Assembly (NCBI RefSeq): GCF_000348745.1
Contig: NC_020812.1
Location: 1,621,444 to 1,685,443 of the forward strand
DNA from: Micavibrio aeruginosavorus EPB
Lineage (GTDB): Bacteria; Pseudomonadota; Alphaproteobacteria; Micavibrionales; Micavibrionaceae
Direction of reading: 5' to 3'
DNA: 64,000 bases
In this document: piece by piece, positions 8,032-16,990 of the stretch
Numbering within the stretch: position 1 is the stretch's first letter
Layout: the number at the start of each line of letters is the position of its first letter
Translations under genes and position numbers: made by a program
Notes under the pieces: generated by a model
What the model was told of the DNA's origin: nothing
Databases searched by the model: none
What the model saw: only the letters and a program-made list of their open reading frames with translations

Positions 8032-8805
8032 CTACTCCCGGCTCACCCGCGCCACGGCCACCACATCCACGCGTGCAGCACCCGCATTCAATAGCGTTTG
8101 CGCACATTCGCGCACCGTGGCCCCGGTCGTGAACACATCGTCAATCAGCACGACATTTTTACCGCGCACAGCATCCGCATGACGGGGATTGACCGCAAAC
8201 GCGCCCTTCACATTCTTGCGGCGTTCGGCGGCGCGTTTGTGTCCTTGGGATTCCGTGGCACGGTGGCGGATTAATCCATCCGCCAGACAGGGCAAGCCCG
8301 TTTCCTTCGCCACACCGTGCGCCAGCAACGCAGCCTGATTATACCGCCGCCGCATCAGCCGCCAGCGATGCAATGGCACAGGCACCAGCACATCAGCATC
8401 CGCCCACAATTCTGCCCCTGCCCGCATGATCCACGGCACCAAAACCGGGACGGCGTGCAAATGATCGGCATGCTTGAATTTTAAAATCACACCCCGGCTG
8501 GCATCGTCATACACCACCGCCGCCCGGGCCGCGGTAAAGGGTGGTGGATCATCCAGACAGGCCGCGCATTGCAGGTCTTTCACCCCTTCGGATGTAAACG
8601 GAAACGGCATGCCGCAGGTCCGGCAAAAAGGGGGAGCGATAAAGGACAACCCGGCCCAGGCCCCCGGGTCCAACTGCCCCGGCGCCCCCACAATGGCCCC
8701 ACTTATGATGCAGCGCGGTGGAAAAATTGCATCCACAACCTGCCCCGCCCCGTGGAGAAGAGTATTAACACACTGTTTTAAAGCAGATATTTGCTCCACA
8801 CCCAC
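8032..8805 (-). CDS. comF: ComF-family phosphoribosyltransferase-like protein
   Basis: A 257-residue ComF protein. Four cysteines, C61-x2-C64 and C80-x2-C83, form the zinc ribbon, followed by VLVPVPLHRWRLMRRRYNQA and the PRPP-binding loop VVLIDDVFTTGAT (218-230). ComF is needed for natural transformation in some species, but it is widespread and its reaction is not settled. It is divergent from the large methyltransferase gene at 8923 across a 117-base promoter region. Confidence 0.92.
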   Translation of the reverse strand: MGVEQISALKQCVNTLLHGAGQVVDAIFPPRCIISGAIVGAPGQLDPGAWAGLSFIAPPFCRTCGMPFPFTSEGVKDLQCAACLDDPPPFTAARAAVVYDDASRGVILKFKHADHLHAVPVLVPWIMRAGAELWADADVLVPVPLHRWRLMRRRYNQAALLAHGVAKETGLPCLADGLIRHRATESQGHKRAAERRKNVKGAFAVNPRHADAVRGKNVVLIDDVFTTGATVRECAQTLLNAGAARVDVVAVARVSRE

Positions 8806-8829
8806 CCCTGCTCAGGCCCCCGATATATG

Positions 8830-8859
8830 TTGCGAAAAACCGGGCCCTTCCGGTATTAT
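8830..8859 (+). promoter_or_regulatory. Sigma-70-like promoter for the methyltransferase pair
   Basis: TTGCGA at 8830-8835 and TATTAT at 8854-8859 are separated by 18 bases, 64 bases before the ATG at 8923. The region also holds GC-rich inverted segments (CCGGTATTATACGG). Prediction only. Confidence 0.4.
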
Positions 8860-8922
8860 ACGGAAACCCTAAAAAGCCGGGTTTCCGGGCAAAAATGTAA
8901 CGTCTAACCGTCGAAATTACAA

Positions 8923-11520
8923 ATGGCAGGCGCGAAGAAACGCACATTGCGGGACGGCCACAAGAAAGCCCTCGGGCTGGACCAAGACGACTCCGTCCGC
9001 GCCACGCGCCAGCAGCCCAAACCCAAAATCCCCGATTCCAATCCGTTGCAGGACCGTTACCAACGTCTGGCCCACCTGCCCGATGCCACGGTGCGCCGCG
9101 CATGGTTTACATTGGCTCACCTGATGGTCCAGCCGGGTTCGACAATCCTCGATCTGGGTTGCGGTGGTGGCAAGCTCACCTACGCCATGGCCGTGCTGGC
9201 ACCGGACATGAAATTTATCGGCATGGATACCGATACGCGCGGCATTCAATCCGCGATCAAAACATGGGATGCGCCCAATCTGGAATTCCAGAATGGGCCG
9301 ATTGATAATCCCGCCGCTGCTGGTATCGGCCCGGTCGATGCGATTATCAATTGCTTTACCCTGCACGAAATTTATTCCAGCAATGCGTTCCATGACCGCC
9401 CCGTGGTTCAGGCGCTGGAAAACCAGTTTGCCCTGCTGAAACCCGAAGGGTTGATGTTGATCCGCGATTACGCGAAACCGGACCCGGATGGTTACGTCCT
9501 GATGGAAATGCCGGATGTGCGCAGCACAGGCGAAGAATTGCACGAGTTGTCCGAGGCCGACCTGCTGGTCTGGTTCTCCGAACATGCCAGCCCGAACGGT
9601 GACCCGGGTTGCGCCGGATTCTTCATCGAAGAATTGCCACCGCGCTTCCCGCGCACGCGCCTGTTCCGCCTGCCGCACAAATGGGCTTATGAATTCATCA
9701 TGCGTAAGGATGATCTGAGCAGCTGGGAAAGCAACCTGCCCAAGGAATTTACATTCTTTACCCAACGCGAATACCGCAAGGCTCTGCGGTCGCTGGGCGC
9801 GCGCGTTTATTACTCCGCGCCGCACTGGAATGACGAGTACGTGAAAAGCCGGTTCGAAGGTCACTTCCGCCTGTATGGCGAAGACGGCAAACCGCTCGGC
9901 CCGCCACCGACCAGCTTTATCGCTGTCGCGCAAAAAGTTGGCGAACGCCGCTCTCTGCGCCTGCAGGAACGCCGCCCGTCATCAAAAACCGGATCATCCC
10001 TGCGCGTTCAAGCGATGCGGAATGATAATGATGGCCGTTTGGTTGATATCGTCACACGCGATATCAACATCACCGAAATTCTGCCCTATCGCGTCACGGA
10101 AAATGGCGAACTGAACATCTTCGTTCATCACGGCGTTCCGCGCGGTATCGTCAACGCCGTTCCGCGGATGGGCCAGGATTTAGACGGTAAAAAATGGTCC
10201 GGTCACATGACCGAAGCGATTGCCGTTGAAACCGAAACCGTGACCCATATCGGCCCGGACGATGTGAAGGGCGCCGCCCTGTTCGCGCGCGATATGCTGG
10301 GCCTCAAACCCATGCCGAACCGCGTGATGGAAAAGGGCCCGGCTGTATACCCCGCCCCGGACTACATCGATGAACGCATTGATACGCTGTATCTGGAAGT
10401 CGAAAGCACCGGTGCGACGCTGGAGCCGAAAGTTATCAATGCCGACATTGCGGGTTTCTTAAGCCGCGGGAAGATTGTTGAAATCAGCGCGCAAAGCATC
10501 CTGAACGGCATAGCCGTCGGCATGATCCCGAACGCGCGCATGGAAATTCAAATTCTGGCTCTGTACCAGCGTTTGGGGATGAAGGCCGAAAGCTGGTCCG
10601 AATGCCCGCTGATCCTGGAAGAAGCCGACGTGCCCGTTACCGATGTGCATGATCTGATGGCCAAGATGACCGAAACCGATGGCCGTTACCGCGCCACACG
10701 CGGCAGCGCCGGTCAATTGCGCCCGGTTCAATCCATCTTCGTCGATGAAGGCCAGATCAATGGCGGCGTTGCTGGCCTGGCCGCCCGCGACATGGATTTC
10801 ATTATTGCCGATGACCAGACGGAAAACATCGCCATCGTCATGCCGCTGCTGCGCAGCCATTCGGGCGAAGTTCTTGCCGGATACACCACCGAATTCCTGC
10901 CCGTTCCACAACGGTACAAGGGCAACGGCCTGACCGTGACGGTACCCAGCATTCCCCTGCCCCGCGATATTCGCAGCATGGACGATGCCCGCCACTACAT
11001 CGCCGATTATATGAAGGTCAAACCCGAACACGTCGCACGCATGGGCGAAAGCTTCTTCCTGCACATGGGCCTGACCCCGCGCCGGGTGTACCCGTTTGTC
11101 ATGTCCGGTCCGTTCGGCCAGACCAAGGGACAAATTCACGGCACGACCAATTATTCGCCGCTCAAAGATCTGTGGAAGCTGATGTATTGGGACAATTCAA
11201 AAAGCTTCGCCAAGATCATGTCCCAATCCTATAAATCTCTCTGTCATGACAGTGATATGAGCCCCGTTTTCTCCTTCTCCAAGAAGATGGCGGAATCCTA
11301 TGGCAAAAGCCCCATGTCCGCGCACGCCACCGATATGCGCGGCCTAGGCGGATCGACCAGCGGCGACAGCGGCAGCGGCGGAGCGGCCAGTGGCGGTGAC
11401 GCCCCATCTGGCGTATTGCTGCAAGACCAGCCGCAAAACAACGACACCATCCAACAAAAACGGATGGAACGTCGTGAAAAGGCGCGTGACCAGAACGACA
11501 AAAAACCGATCATAAAATAA
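8923..11520 (+). CDS. Large fusion: class I SAM methyltransferase plus long uncharacterised C-terminal region
   Basis: An 865-residue protein. Residues about 45-330 form a class I methyltransferase: motif I ILDLGCGGGKLTYA (75-88), an acidic residue after strand 2 (D102/D104), and DAIINCFTLHEIY. Residues about 370-800 form one or more further domains that I do not recognise; the start (ITEILPYRV, GVPRGIVNAVPRMG) has a possible Nudix-like look. The tail is a Gly/Ser linker (about 806-830) and a charged end. The next methyltransferase gene starts 2 bases after its stop, so the pair forms an operon. The substrate is unknown. Confidence 0.8.
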   Translation: MAGAKKRTLRDGHKKALGLDQDDSVRATRQQPKPKIPDSNPLQDRYQRLAHLPDATVRRAWFTLAHLMVQPGSTILDLGCGGGKLTYAMAVLAPDMKFIGMDTDTRGIQSAIKTWDAPNLEFQNGPIDNPAAAGIGPVDAIINCFTLHEIYSSNAFHDRPVVQALENQFALLKPEGLMLIRDYAKPDPDGYVLMEMPDVRSTGEELHELSEADLLVWFSEHASPNGDPGCAGFFIEELPPRFPRTRLFRLPHKWAYEFIMRKDDLSSWESNLPKEFTFFTQREYRKALRSLGARVYYSAPHWNDEYVKSRFEGHFRLYGEDGKPLGPPPTSFIAVAQKVGERRSLRLQERRPSSKTGSSLRVQAMRNDNDGRLVDIVTRDINITEILPYRVTENGELNIFVHHGVPRGIVNAVPRMGQDLDGKKWSGHMTEAIAVETETVTHIGPDDVKGAALFARDMLGLKPMPNRVMEKGPAVYPAPDYIDERIDTLYLEVESTGATLEPKVINADIAGFLSRGKIVEISAQSILNGIAVGMIPNARMEIQILALYQRLGMKAESWSECPLILEEADVPVTDVHDLMAKMTETDGRYRATRGSAGQLRPVQSIFVDEGQINGGVAGLAARDMDFIIADDQTENIAIVMPLLRSHSGEVLAGYTTEFLPVPQRYKGNGLTVTVPSIPLPRDIRSMDDARHYIADYMKVKPEHVARMGESFFLHMGLTPRRVYPFVMSGPFGQTKGQIHGTTNYSPLKDLWKLMYWDNSKSFAKIMSQSYKSLCHDSDMSPVFSFSKKMAESYGKSPMSAHATDMRGLGGSTSGDSGSGGAASGGDAPSGVLLQDQPQNNDTIQQKRMERREKARDQNDKKPIIK

Positions 11521-11522
11521 CC

Positions 11523-12458
11523 ATGACGGTTGCATCATCCAAACCCATGAACGACATGGCGGTTTTTGACCGCAACCGCGTCCGCGCCAACCGCGACCGC
11601 GCAGCGCCTTTCATGGTGAACGGACATAATTTTCTGCACAACCATGCCATGGCCGTTCTGGCCGACCGGATCATGGATGTGAAACGCACATTCGACACCG
11701 TAATCCAGATTGGCGCGGGACCATCGATTGATGCGCTGAACGCCCCCATTCAGTCGGGCCGCATGGCATCGCCCTTTATCGCCGATTTATCGACCGGGTT
11801 CCTGAAAAACCATTCCGGCCCACGATTGCAAATGGACGAAGAATTTTTGCCCTTCGCCCACGAAACGCTGGATCTGGTTCTCGCTCCGCTGGGGCTGCAC
11901 GCCGTCAATGACCTGCCCGGTGCCTTACTGCAAATCCGCAAAAGCCTGAAGCCCGATGGCCTGTTTCTCGGCGCCATGCTGGGCGGTGAAACATTGTATG
12001 AATTGCGCGCCTGCCTGCAGGATGCGGAAATGGCAACGCGCGACGGCATCAGCCCGCGGATTGCCCCCTTCGCCGACAAACCGCAAATGGGCGGCTTGCT
12101 TCAACGCGCGGGCTTTGCCCTGCCCGTAGTGGATTCCGAAATCATCACGGTCACCTATTCCGATATGTTCGCGCTGATGCGTGACATCCGCAAAATGGGT
12201 GAAGGCAACGCCATTGCCCGCCGCGACACGCGCAACCCCGGACGCGCCATGATGATGGAGGCCGCGCGCATTTATGCCGAACGCTTTGCCGATGACGATG
12301 GTCGCATCCGCGCCAGTTTTGAAATCATCTACCTGATTGGCTGGGCCCCGCATGACAGCCAGCAAAAACCCCTGCGCCCCGGCAGTGCGAAGATCCGCCT
12401 GGCCGATGCGCTATCGACAAAAGAAATCGGGGCTGGCGAACCAACCCCGACATCGTAA
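11523..12458 (+). CDS. SAM-dependent methyltransferase, NDUFAF5/BioC-like
   Basis: A 311-residue protein whose N-terminus (VFDRNRVRANRDRAA) is typical of the alphaproteobacterial relatives of NDUFAF5, the hydroxylase that acts in complex I assembly. The SAM site is degenerate but placed correctly (QIGAGPSID), followed by DLVLAPLGLHAVNDLPGALL and LKPDGLFLGAMLGG. Relatives usually lie divergent to comF, as is nearly so here with the 865-residue gene inserted. It may modify a complex I subunit; this is inference. The gap from the upstream stop is only 2 bases. Confidence 0.8.
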   Translation: MTVASSKPMNDMAVFDRNRVRANRDRAAPFMVNGHNFLHNHAMAVLADRIMDVKRTFDTVIQIGAGPSIDALNAPIQSGRMASPFIADLSTGFLKNHSGPRLQMDEEFLPFAHETLDLVLAPLGLHAVNDLPGALLQIRKSLKPDGLFLGAMLGGETLYELRACLQDAEMATRDGISPRIAPFADKPQMGGLLQRAGFALPVVDSEIITVTYSDMFALMRDIRKMGEGNAIARRDTRNPGRAMMMEAARIYAERFADDDGRIRASFEIIYLIGWAPHDSQQKPLRPGSAKIRLADALSTKEIGAGEPTPTS

Positions 12459-12498
12459 TTCCGTTTATTGGGTAATTCCGTTTATCCGCAATCGACGA

Positions 12499-12936
12499 TT
12501 ATTCGTCGCCACCTTCACGCGGCGGTACCGGCGCTGCGCCGCCACCACCTTGTTGTTGTGAACGGCGGCCCAATTGACGGCGCGGCGCGCCCTGGCCACC
12601 CGGCTGGCCGTTTCCACCACCCTGATTATGGCTCTGGCGATTGCCACCACCTTGATGACCTTCGGCCATGTTACCGGCATTGTCGTCATCTTCCGGGCCA
12701 TTGTCGCGGCGGCGGGATGAACGGTGCGGCGGGATCGGCAACGGACGTGACGCCATCTGGTCCCGTTCGCTGGTCGCGATTTCAATTTCCAGACGCGCGG
12801 CAACTTTGCGCAGTTCATGGATCGCTTCCTGTAATTTCTCGCGCGCGTCCAGGTCCTTTTTGTTCCCGGCCCAGGTTTCATAAACCTTGATGCAAGTATC
12901 CGCAGTGTCGCGCAAACGTTTGTCGATTTCGTCCAT
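12499..12936 (-). CDS. Uncharacterised protein with Gly/Gln-rich disordered tail
   Basis: I place the start at the ATG at 12936, preceded by TAGGAG, giving 145 residues beginning MDEIDKRLRDTADTCIKVYE. Residues 1-65 are a charged helical region, probably coiled coil (REKLQEAIHELRKVAARLEIE). From about 75 the chain is low complexity, rich in R, G, Q and N (GGGNRQSHNQGGGNGQPGG), like an RNA-binding or phase-separating tail. It lies downstream of guaC on the same strand but behind a terminator. No family is recognised. Confidence 0.65.
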   Translation of the reverse strand: MDEIDKRLRDTADTCIKVYETWAGNKKDLDAREKLQEAIHELRKVAARLEIEIATSERDQMASRPLPIPPHRSSRRRDNGPEDDDNAGNMAEGHQGGGNRQSHNQGGGNGQPGGQGAPRRQLGRRSQQQGGGGAAPVPPREGGDE

Positions 12937-12962
12937 ACCCTGAACTCCTAAATTGTCGGGGA

Positions 12963-12994
12963 AAATAAAGCCCGGGCCACGTGGCCGGGGGCTT
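12963..12994 (-). terminator. Intrinsic terminator of guaC
   Basis: A GC-rich stem, AAGCCCGGGCCAC at 12968-12980 with GTGGCCGGGGGCTT at 12981-12994, is followed on the minus strand by TTATTTT. It lies about 60 bases after the guaC stop. Confidence 0.7.
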
Positions 12995-13053
12995 GGAAAG
13001 ATTAGGCAAGGATACCCCCGCGGTCCGAAAACCGCAAGGGTTTCCAAAATCAC

Positions 13054-14100
13054 TTAGCTTTGGCCGAAAATATTGTTAATTTGCTGGCCCACGCGGACAA
13101 ACGTCGTGCGTTTTGACAATTCCTTCAGCTTCGTCGCACCGACATAGGTGCAGGCCGAGCGGATACCGCCCAGAATATCCTGCAACGACTCGGTCACATC
13201 GCCGCGATACGGAACGCGCACGGTCTTGCCTTCGCTGGCGCGATACTTGGCTACGCCGCCAACATGCTTCTTCATCGCCGTGTCGCTGCTCATGCCATAG
13301 AAGGTCACGAATTTGTGGCCGTCTTCGTCCACAACATCACCTTCGCATTGATCGTGCCCGGCCAACATACCGCCCAGCATGACGAAATCGGACCCTGCAC
13401 CAAACGCTTTGGCCAGATCGCCCGGAACCGTGCAACCACCATCGCCGCACACCAGACCACCCAAACCGTGCGCCGCATCGGCGCATTCGATAATGGCGGA
13501 CAGTTGCGGATACCCAACGCCCGTCATTTTACGCGTCGTGCAAACACTGCCCGGGCCAATACCAACCTTCACCACATCCGCACCGGACAGGATCAGTTCC
13601 TCGGTCATTTCACCCGTGACAACGTTGCCCGCCATAATGGTCGTGGTCGGCAGTTTGTCGCGCATGCGTTTAATGAAATCGACGAACGGCTGGGAATAAC
13701 CGTTGGCCACATCAATGCACAAACGATCCAGCTTCGCACCAGCCGGGGTTTTCAGGAATGCTTCCAGCTTTTCCTGATCCTTTTCGCTGACGCCAATGCT
13801 GTACCATGCATTTGCGGATTCTGCGGTGCCGAAGAATTCAACCAGTTGGTCCACCGCATAATGTTTATGCAACGCCGCGGTCAGACCATCGCCCTGCGCA
13901 TGAAATGCACGGGCCATCGCCATCGTGCCGACGCCGTCCATGTTTGCGGCAATCACCGGAATGCCATGGAACGATTTCTTGCTCCATTTAAAATCATAGT
14001 CGCGGCGAATATCAACATCGCGACGGCTGGCCAACGTGGACCGTTTCGGACGGATCAAAACATCTTTGAAATCCAGTTTCAGGTCTTCTTCGATACGCAT
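13054..14100 (-). CDS. guaC: GMP reductase
   Basis: A 348-residue member of the IMPDH/GMPR barrel family, length and sequence matching GuaC rather than IMP dehydrogenase (no CBS domains). It converts GMP to IMP with NADPH and ammonia release in purine salvage. Visible: [20 protein letters not shown] at the N-terminus, [10 protein letters not shown], and the catalytic loop [11 protein letters not shown] with C187. The ATG at 14100 follows a purine-rich GAGGGTAT. It is a single-gene unit ending at a terminator. Confidence 0.95.
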   Translation of the reverse strand: MRIEEDLKLDFKDVLIRPKRSTLASRRDVDIRRDYDFKWSKKSFHGIPVIAANMDGVGTMAMARAFHAQGDGLTAALHKHYAVDQLVEFFGTAESANAWYSIGVSEKDQEKLEAFLKTPAGAKLDRLCIDVANGYSQPFVDFIKRMRDKLPTTTIMAGNVVTGEMTEELILSGADVVKVGIGPGSVCTTRKMTGVGYPQLSAIIECADAAHGLGGLVCGDGGCTVPGDLAKAFGAGSDFVMLGGMLAGHDQCEGDVVDEDGHKFVTFYGMSSDTAMKKHVGGVAKYRASEGKTVRVPYRGDVTESLQDILGGIRSACTYVGATKLKELSKRTTFVRVGQQINNIFGQS

Positions 14101-14132
14101 TTATATACCCTCTGTGGTTACGCGCGGATTGT

Positions 14133-14318
14133 TCAGTTTTTAAAGAAGGACGACGCAGCATCGCGCACAGCAATCTTGCGCTTGATTTCGCCTTCGGCCC
14201 GTTCAATTTCGGATTTAAGATCGGAGATATAAGTGTGCAGCTCCTCGATCGAGAGGGGCTCCAGGTTCTTCTTCTGCGCGCCGGGTTTTTTCCGGGGCTC
14301 GAGATCATCATCAAACAT
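14133..14318 (-). CDS. DUF1192 family protein
   Basis: A 61-residue alphaproteobacterial small protein. The hallmark is LEPLSIEELHTYISDLKSEI followed by a basic helical end (KRKIAVRDAASSFFKN). Function unknown. It is divergent from the quinone oxidoreductase gene, an arrangement conserved in alphaproteobacteria, and lies 32 bases upstream of guaC. Confidence 0.85.
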   Translation of the reverse strand: MFDDDLEPRKKPGAQKKNLEPLSIEELHTYISDLKSEIERAEGEIKRKIAVRDAASSFFKN

Positions 14319-14390
14319 GGTTCAAAACCGGGTGTTTCACCGTTAATATGGGCGTTCCGGTGGCACACCATAAGGCAAACAGGGACGCAA

Positions 14391-15365
14391 ATGCAACAAA
14401 ACATGAAAGCCGTTGAAATTCAGGGGTTTGGCACCCCCGATGTTCTGAAAATCGCATCCCGTCCGGTGCCAAACCCGGTTTCGGGAGAGGTTTTGGTCCG
14501 CGTCACGGCCGCCGGGGTCAACCGCCCGGACCTGCTCCAGCGCATTGGGAAATACCCGCCCCCGCCGGGGGTTAGCGATATTCCGGGGCTGGAGGTCGCG
14601 GGCGAGATTGTTGAAAGCCACCACCCCGATTGGGGCGTGGGCGACCGGGTGTGCGCCCTGCTGGCTGGCGGTGGCTATGCCGAATATGCGGTGGTGCCGG
14701 GTGGGCAATGCCTGCCCATCCCGCAGGGGCTGACTATGGCTCAGGCCGCGGCCTTGCCCGAAACCACCTTCACCGTCTGGAACAATGTGTTCGTGCGCGG
14801 GCATTTAAAGGCCGGTGAAACAGTGCTGATCCATGGCGGATCATCCGGCATCGGCACCACTGCCATTCAAATGACCAAAGCCTTGGGCGCACGCGTTGTG
14901 ATCACCGCAGGAACCGACGATAAATGCGCGGCCTGCATCAAGCTGGGCGCGGATATCGCGATCAATTACAAGACGCAGGATTTCGTCGCGGAAATTGCCA
15001 AGATCGGCGGCGTTGACGTGATCCTCGACATGGTCGGCGGCGATTACATTCCCCGCAATCTGGAATGCCTGAAGCTGGATGGCCGCCATGTCAGCATCGC
15101 CAGCATGAACGGGGCCAAGGCCGAAATCGACATTCGCACCATCATGCAAAAACGCATCATCATGACCGGGTCCACCTTGCGCCCGCGCAGTGTCGCGGAA
15201 AAATCCGCCCTCGCCCACGGCCTGCGCACCCATATCTGGCCGCTGATCGAAGCCGGAAAAATCACCCCGCTGATCCACACCACCTTCCCGCTGGCCGAGG
15301 CGGCCAAGGCCCATGCCCTATTGGAATCCGGTGATATGGCCGGGAAAATCGTGCTGGAAACCTGA
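14391..15365 (+). CDS. NAD(P)H quinone oxidoreductase, PIG3 family
   Basis: Start chosen at the ATG at 14391, which has AGGG five bases before it; this gives 324 residues. An earlier in-frame ATG at 14235 lies inside the divergent DUF1192 gene and is unlikely. The protein is a zinc-free medium-chain reductase: GROES-like N-terminus (VRVTAAGVNRPDLLQR, GLEVAGEIVE) and the cofactor loop IHGGSSGIGTTAIQ. It reduces quinones with NADPH. It precedes trcR. Confidence 0.9.
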   Translation: MQQNMKAVEIQGFGTPDVLKIASRPVPNPVSGEVLVRVTAAGVNRPDLLQRIGKYPPPPGVSDIPGLEVAGEIVESHHPDWGVGDRVCALLAGGGYAEYAVVPGGQCLPIPQGLTMAQAAALPETTFTVWNNVFVRGHLKAGETVLIHGGSSGIGTTAIQMTKALGARVVITAGTDDKCAACIKLGADIAINYKTQDFVAEIAKIGGVDVILDMVGGDYIPRNLECLKLDGRHVSIASMNGAKAEIDIRTIMQKRIIMTGSTLRPRSVAEKSALAHGLRTHIWPLIEAGKITPLIHTTFPLAEAAKAHALLESGDMAGKIVLET

Positions 15366-15475
15366 AAAATAAATTATGTAAAAATATAAAAGCTGGCGAT
15401 TCCCCCCGCCCTGCCTTATAGTCCCTGCTATTCCCGACAGTTTGAATTGATGTCGAGAGTGGGCCTCTGAAACAC

Positions 15476-15500
15476 GGGGTCGCGCTACAGGACCCCTTTA
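15476..15500 (+). promoter_or_regulatory. Leader stem-loop before trcR
   Basis: GGGGTC and GACCCC pair around a nine-base loop and are followed by TTTATT, then the GGAGA ribosome site of trcR. It could be a weak attenuator or a stabilising leader; it may also be fortuitous. Confidence 0.3.
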
Positions 15501-15513
15501 TTGGAGATTTAAA

Positions 15514-16197
15514 ATGGCTGAAAAACACGTTGTATCCGGCTTGCTGATGCCGAAGGCGACCGCCGTATGGATGATTGAAAACACCCTGCTGACCTTCGGC
15601 CAGATTGCCGATTTCACCGGTCTGCACGAAATTGAAATTCAGGCCTTGGCCGACGAAGAAGTGGGCCGCGGCATTGTGGGCCGTAACCCGGTTGAAAACC
15701 ATGAACTGACCCAGGATGAGCTGGACAAAGCCACGGCGGATTCCAACTACCGCATGCGCATGGCCCGCACCGACCTGCCGACCGTGAAACTGCGCGCCAA
15801 AGGCCCGCGTTACACCCCGGTATCCAAACGCGCCGACAAACCGGATGCAATTGCCTATATCCTGAAACACCACCCGGAAATCAGCGATGCGCAAATCTGC
15901 AAACTGGTTGGCACGACGAAGCCGACCATTGATGCCGTGCGCACCCGCTCCCACCCGAACAGCGCAAACCTGCGCCCGCGTCACCCGGTTGATCTGGGCC
16001 TGTGCACCTATGCCGAATTGGAAGGCGCATTGAAAAAAGGTCTGAAAGCCGCCGGTAAAGACACCAGCGAAATCGAAGCCCAAAAACAAAAAATGTACGA
16101 AAGCCAAGAGAAAGACGAAAGCGCAGACAATTCCGCCAGCTTCGACTTCTCCAACTTCGTCAACAAGACGGGCACGGACAACAATTCCGGCGAATAA
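15514..16197 (+). CDS. trcR: Cell-cycle transcriptional regulator TrcR (DUF1013)
   Basis: A 227-residue protein of the DUF1013 family, restricted to alphaproteobacteria and essential in several of them. TrcR associates with RNA polymerase in Caulobacter. The family core LLMPKATAVWMIENTLLTFG and the HTH-like region (ISDAQICKLVGTTKPTIDAV, about 125-145) are intact. The C-terminal 45 residues are acidic and disordered. GGAGA precedes the ATG, and an excellent terminator follows. Confidence 0.95.
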   Translation: MAEKHVVSGLLMPKATAVWMIENTLLTFGQIADFTGLHEIEIQALADEEVGRGIVGRNPVENHELTQDELDKATADSNYRMRMARTDLPTVKLRAKGPRYTPVSKRADKPDAIAYILKHHPEISDAQICKLVGTTKPTIDAVRTRSHPNSANLRPRHPVDLGLCTYAELEGALKKGLKAAGKDTSEIEAQKQKMYESQEKDESADNSASFDFSNFVNKTGTDNNSGE

Positions 16198-16220
16198 TTT
16201 TTTCGCCGCTTAAAAATAAA

Positions 16221-16250
16221 AAAGCCCGCCATAACCGGCGGGCTTTTTCT
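16221..16250 (+). terminator. Intrinsic terminator of trcR
   Basis: A ten-base perfect stem, AAAGCCCGCC at 16221-16230 with GGCGGGCTTT at 16237-16246, ends in TTTTTCTTTT. It follows the trcR stop by 23 bases. Confidence 0.9.
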
Positions 16251-16270
16251 TTTCATTCGGATGAGCGCCG

Positions 16271-16465
16271 TCAGGACGCTTGCCTCAACTCCTCCATCTC
16301 ATCCTTCAATCTCAATTTCTCGGTCTTTAACCGCCTCGCCTCGGTATCGGTGAAGGCCGGGTGCTTATACGCCTCGTCCAGCCTGCGGCAAATCTGCGCA
16401 TGGCGCGTTTGCAGCGCTTCCAGACGGCTTTTCATTGCACCGGACAATTCACGTTCTTGCGACAT
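16271..16465 (-). CDS. DUF465 (YdcH-like) family protein
   Basis: A 64-residue charged, helical protein with the family pattern ETxRHAQICRRLDEA...LKTEKLRLKDEMEEL near the C-terminus. Small, probably dimeric coiled coil; function unknown. It is convergent with trcR and sits at the downstream edge of a 545-base stretch with several terminators. Confidence 0.8.
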   Translation of the reverse strand: MSQERELSGAMKSRLEALQTRHAQICRRLDEAYKHPAFTDTEARRLKTEKLRLKDEMEELRQAS

Positions 16466-16610
16466 TCGTCAAACTCCCTCTTTCAACATCGATGACATCT
16501 TTTCACACACCAAACGATCATCAGGTTTTTCGGACCCGGACCGCATTGTGCAAACGGGCCATCCCCCGGCCCGACGCCTCTGCCAATCCCTTTGCAACGG
16601 ATAAAGAAAA

Positions 16611-16649
16611 CCCCCGGGCCAATCGCCATGCCGCGACACCACCCGGGGG
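16611..16649 (-). terminator. Terminator-like hairpin without an assigned gene
   Basis: CCCCCGGG at 16611-16618 pairs with CCCGGGGG at 16642-16649; the minus strand then reads TTTTCTTTAT. The loop is 23 bases. The minus-strand sequence just before it encodes only the short ORF MALVILENG. Confidence 0.5.
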
Positions 16650-16768
16650 AATTCGTCTTTAACCGTTTTCAAGAATAACCAGAGCCATAAGAATCAGTAT
16701 CTCACCATCCCATTAAAAAACGTTTAAATACGCGGTTTTTCGTGCCCACTTGGAATCGCACAAAAAAA

Positions 16769-16801
16769 TCAACCAGTCCCCATCGCTGGGGCACTGGTTG
16801 A
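16769..16801 (-). terminator. Strong intrinsic terminator without an assigned gene
   Basis: TCAACCAGT at 16769-16777 pairs with ACTGGTTGA at 16793-16801, extended by CCCCA/TGGGG with one bulge. The minus strand continues with seven Ts. It lies 160 bases beyond the ALDH7 terminator, with no gene between them. Confidence 0.75.
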
Positions 16802-16928
16802 GCAGGTGTTTGTGTGTGAGGAGGAACAAGATATTCCCAATTCCTATGCTACACCGGCCCTCGTTAACGCCCGTTAAACTTTAGATAAAATTTGAAATAT
16901 CTCTCCGCCGTTATCTTGACCCCTATTG

Positions 16929-16953
16929 TCATTCGCGCGAAAGCTGGAATGAC
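16929..16953. repeat. Single degenerate REP-like hairpin
   Basis: GTCATTC and GAATGAC form the outer stem around GCGCGAAAGCTG. The half-element resembles the left arm of the paired repeat at 2149-2216. Confidence 0.5.
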
Positions 16954-16960
16954 AATGAAA

Positions 16961-16990
16961 AAAGCGGCACAGAATATTCTGCGCCGCTTT
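16961..16990 (-). terminator. Intrinsic terminator of the ALDH7 gene
   Basis: A 15-base stem, AAAGCGGCACAGAAT at 16961-16975 with ATTCTGCGCCGCTTT at 16976-16990 (one G-T type mismatch), is followed on the minus strand by a T run. It ends 20 bases after the stop codon at 17011. Confidence 0.85.

Noticed and set aside
12457-12485. Short direct repeat TAATTCCGTTTAT after the NDUFAF5-like gene
   Set aside because: Two 13-base copies only, in a 40-base gap; too small to call an element.
16469-16672. Minus-strand ORF of 67 codons upstream of DUF465
   Set aside because: It reads through a terminator-like hairpin (16611-16649), is rich in R, W and G, and has no ribosome site or homology that I know.
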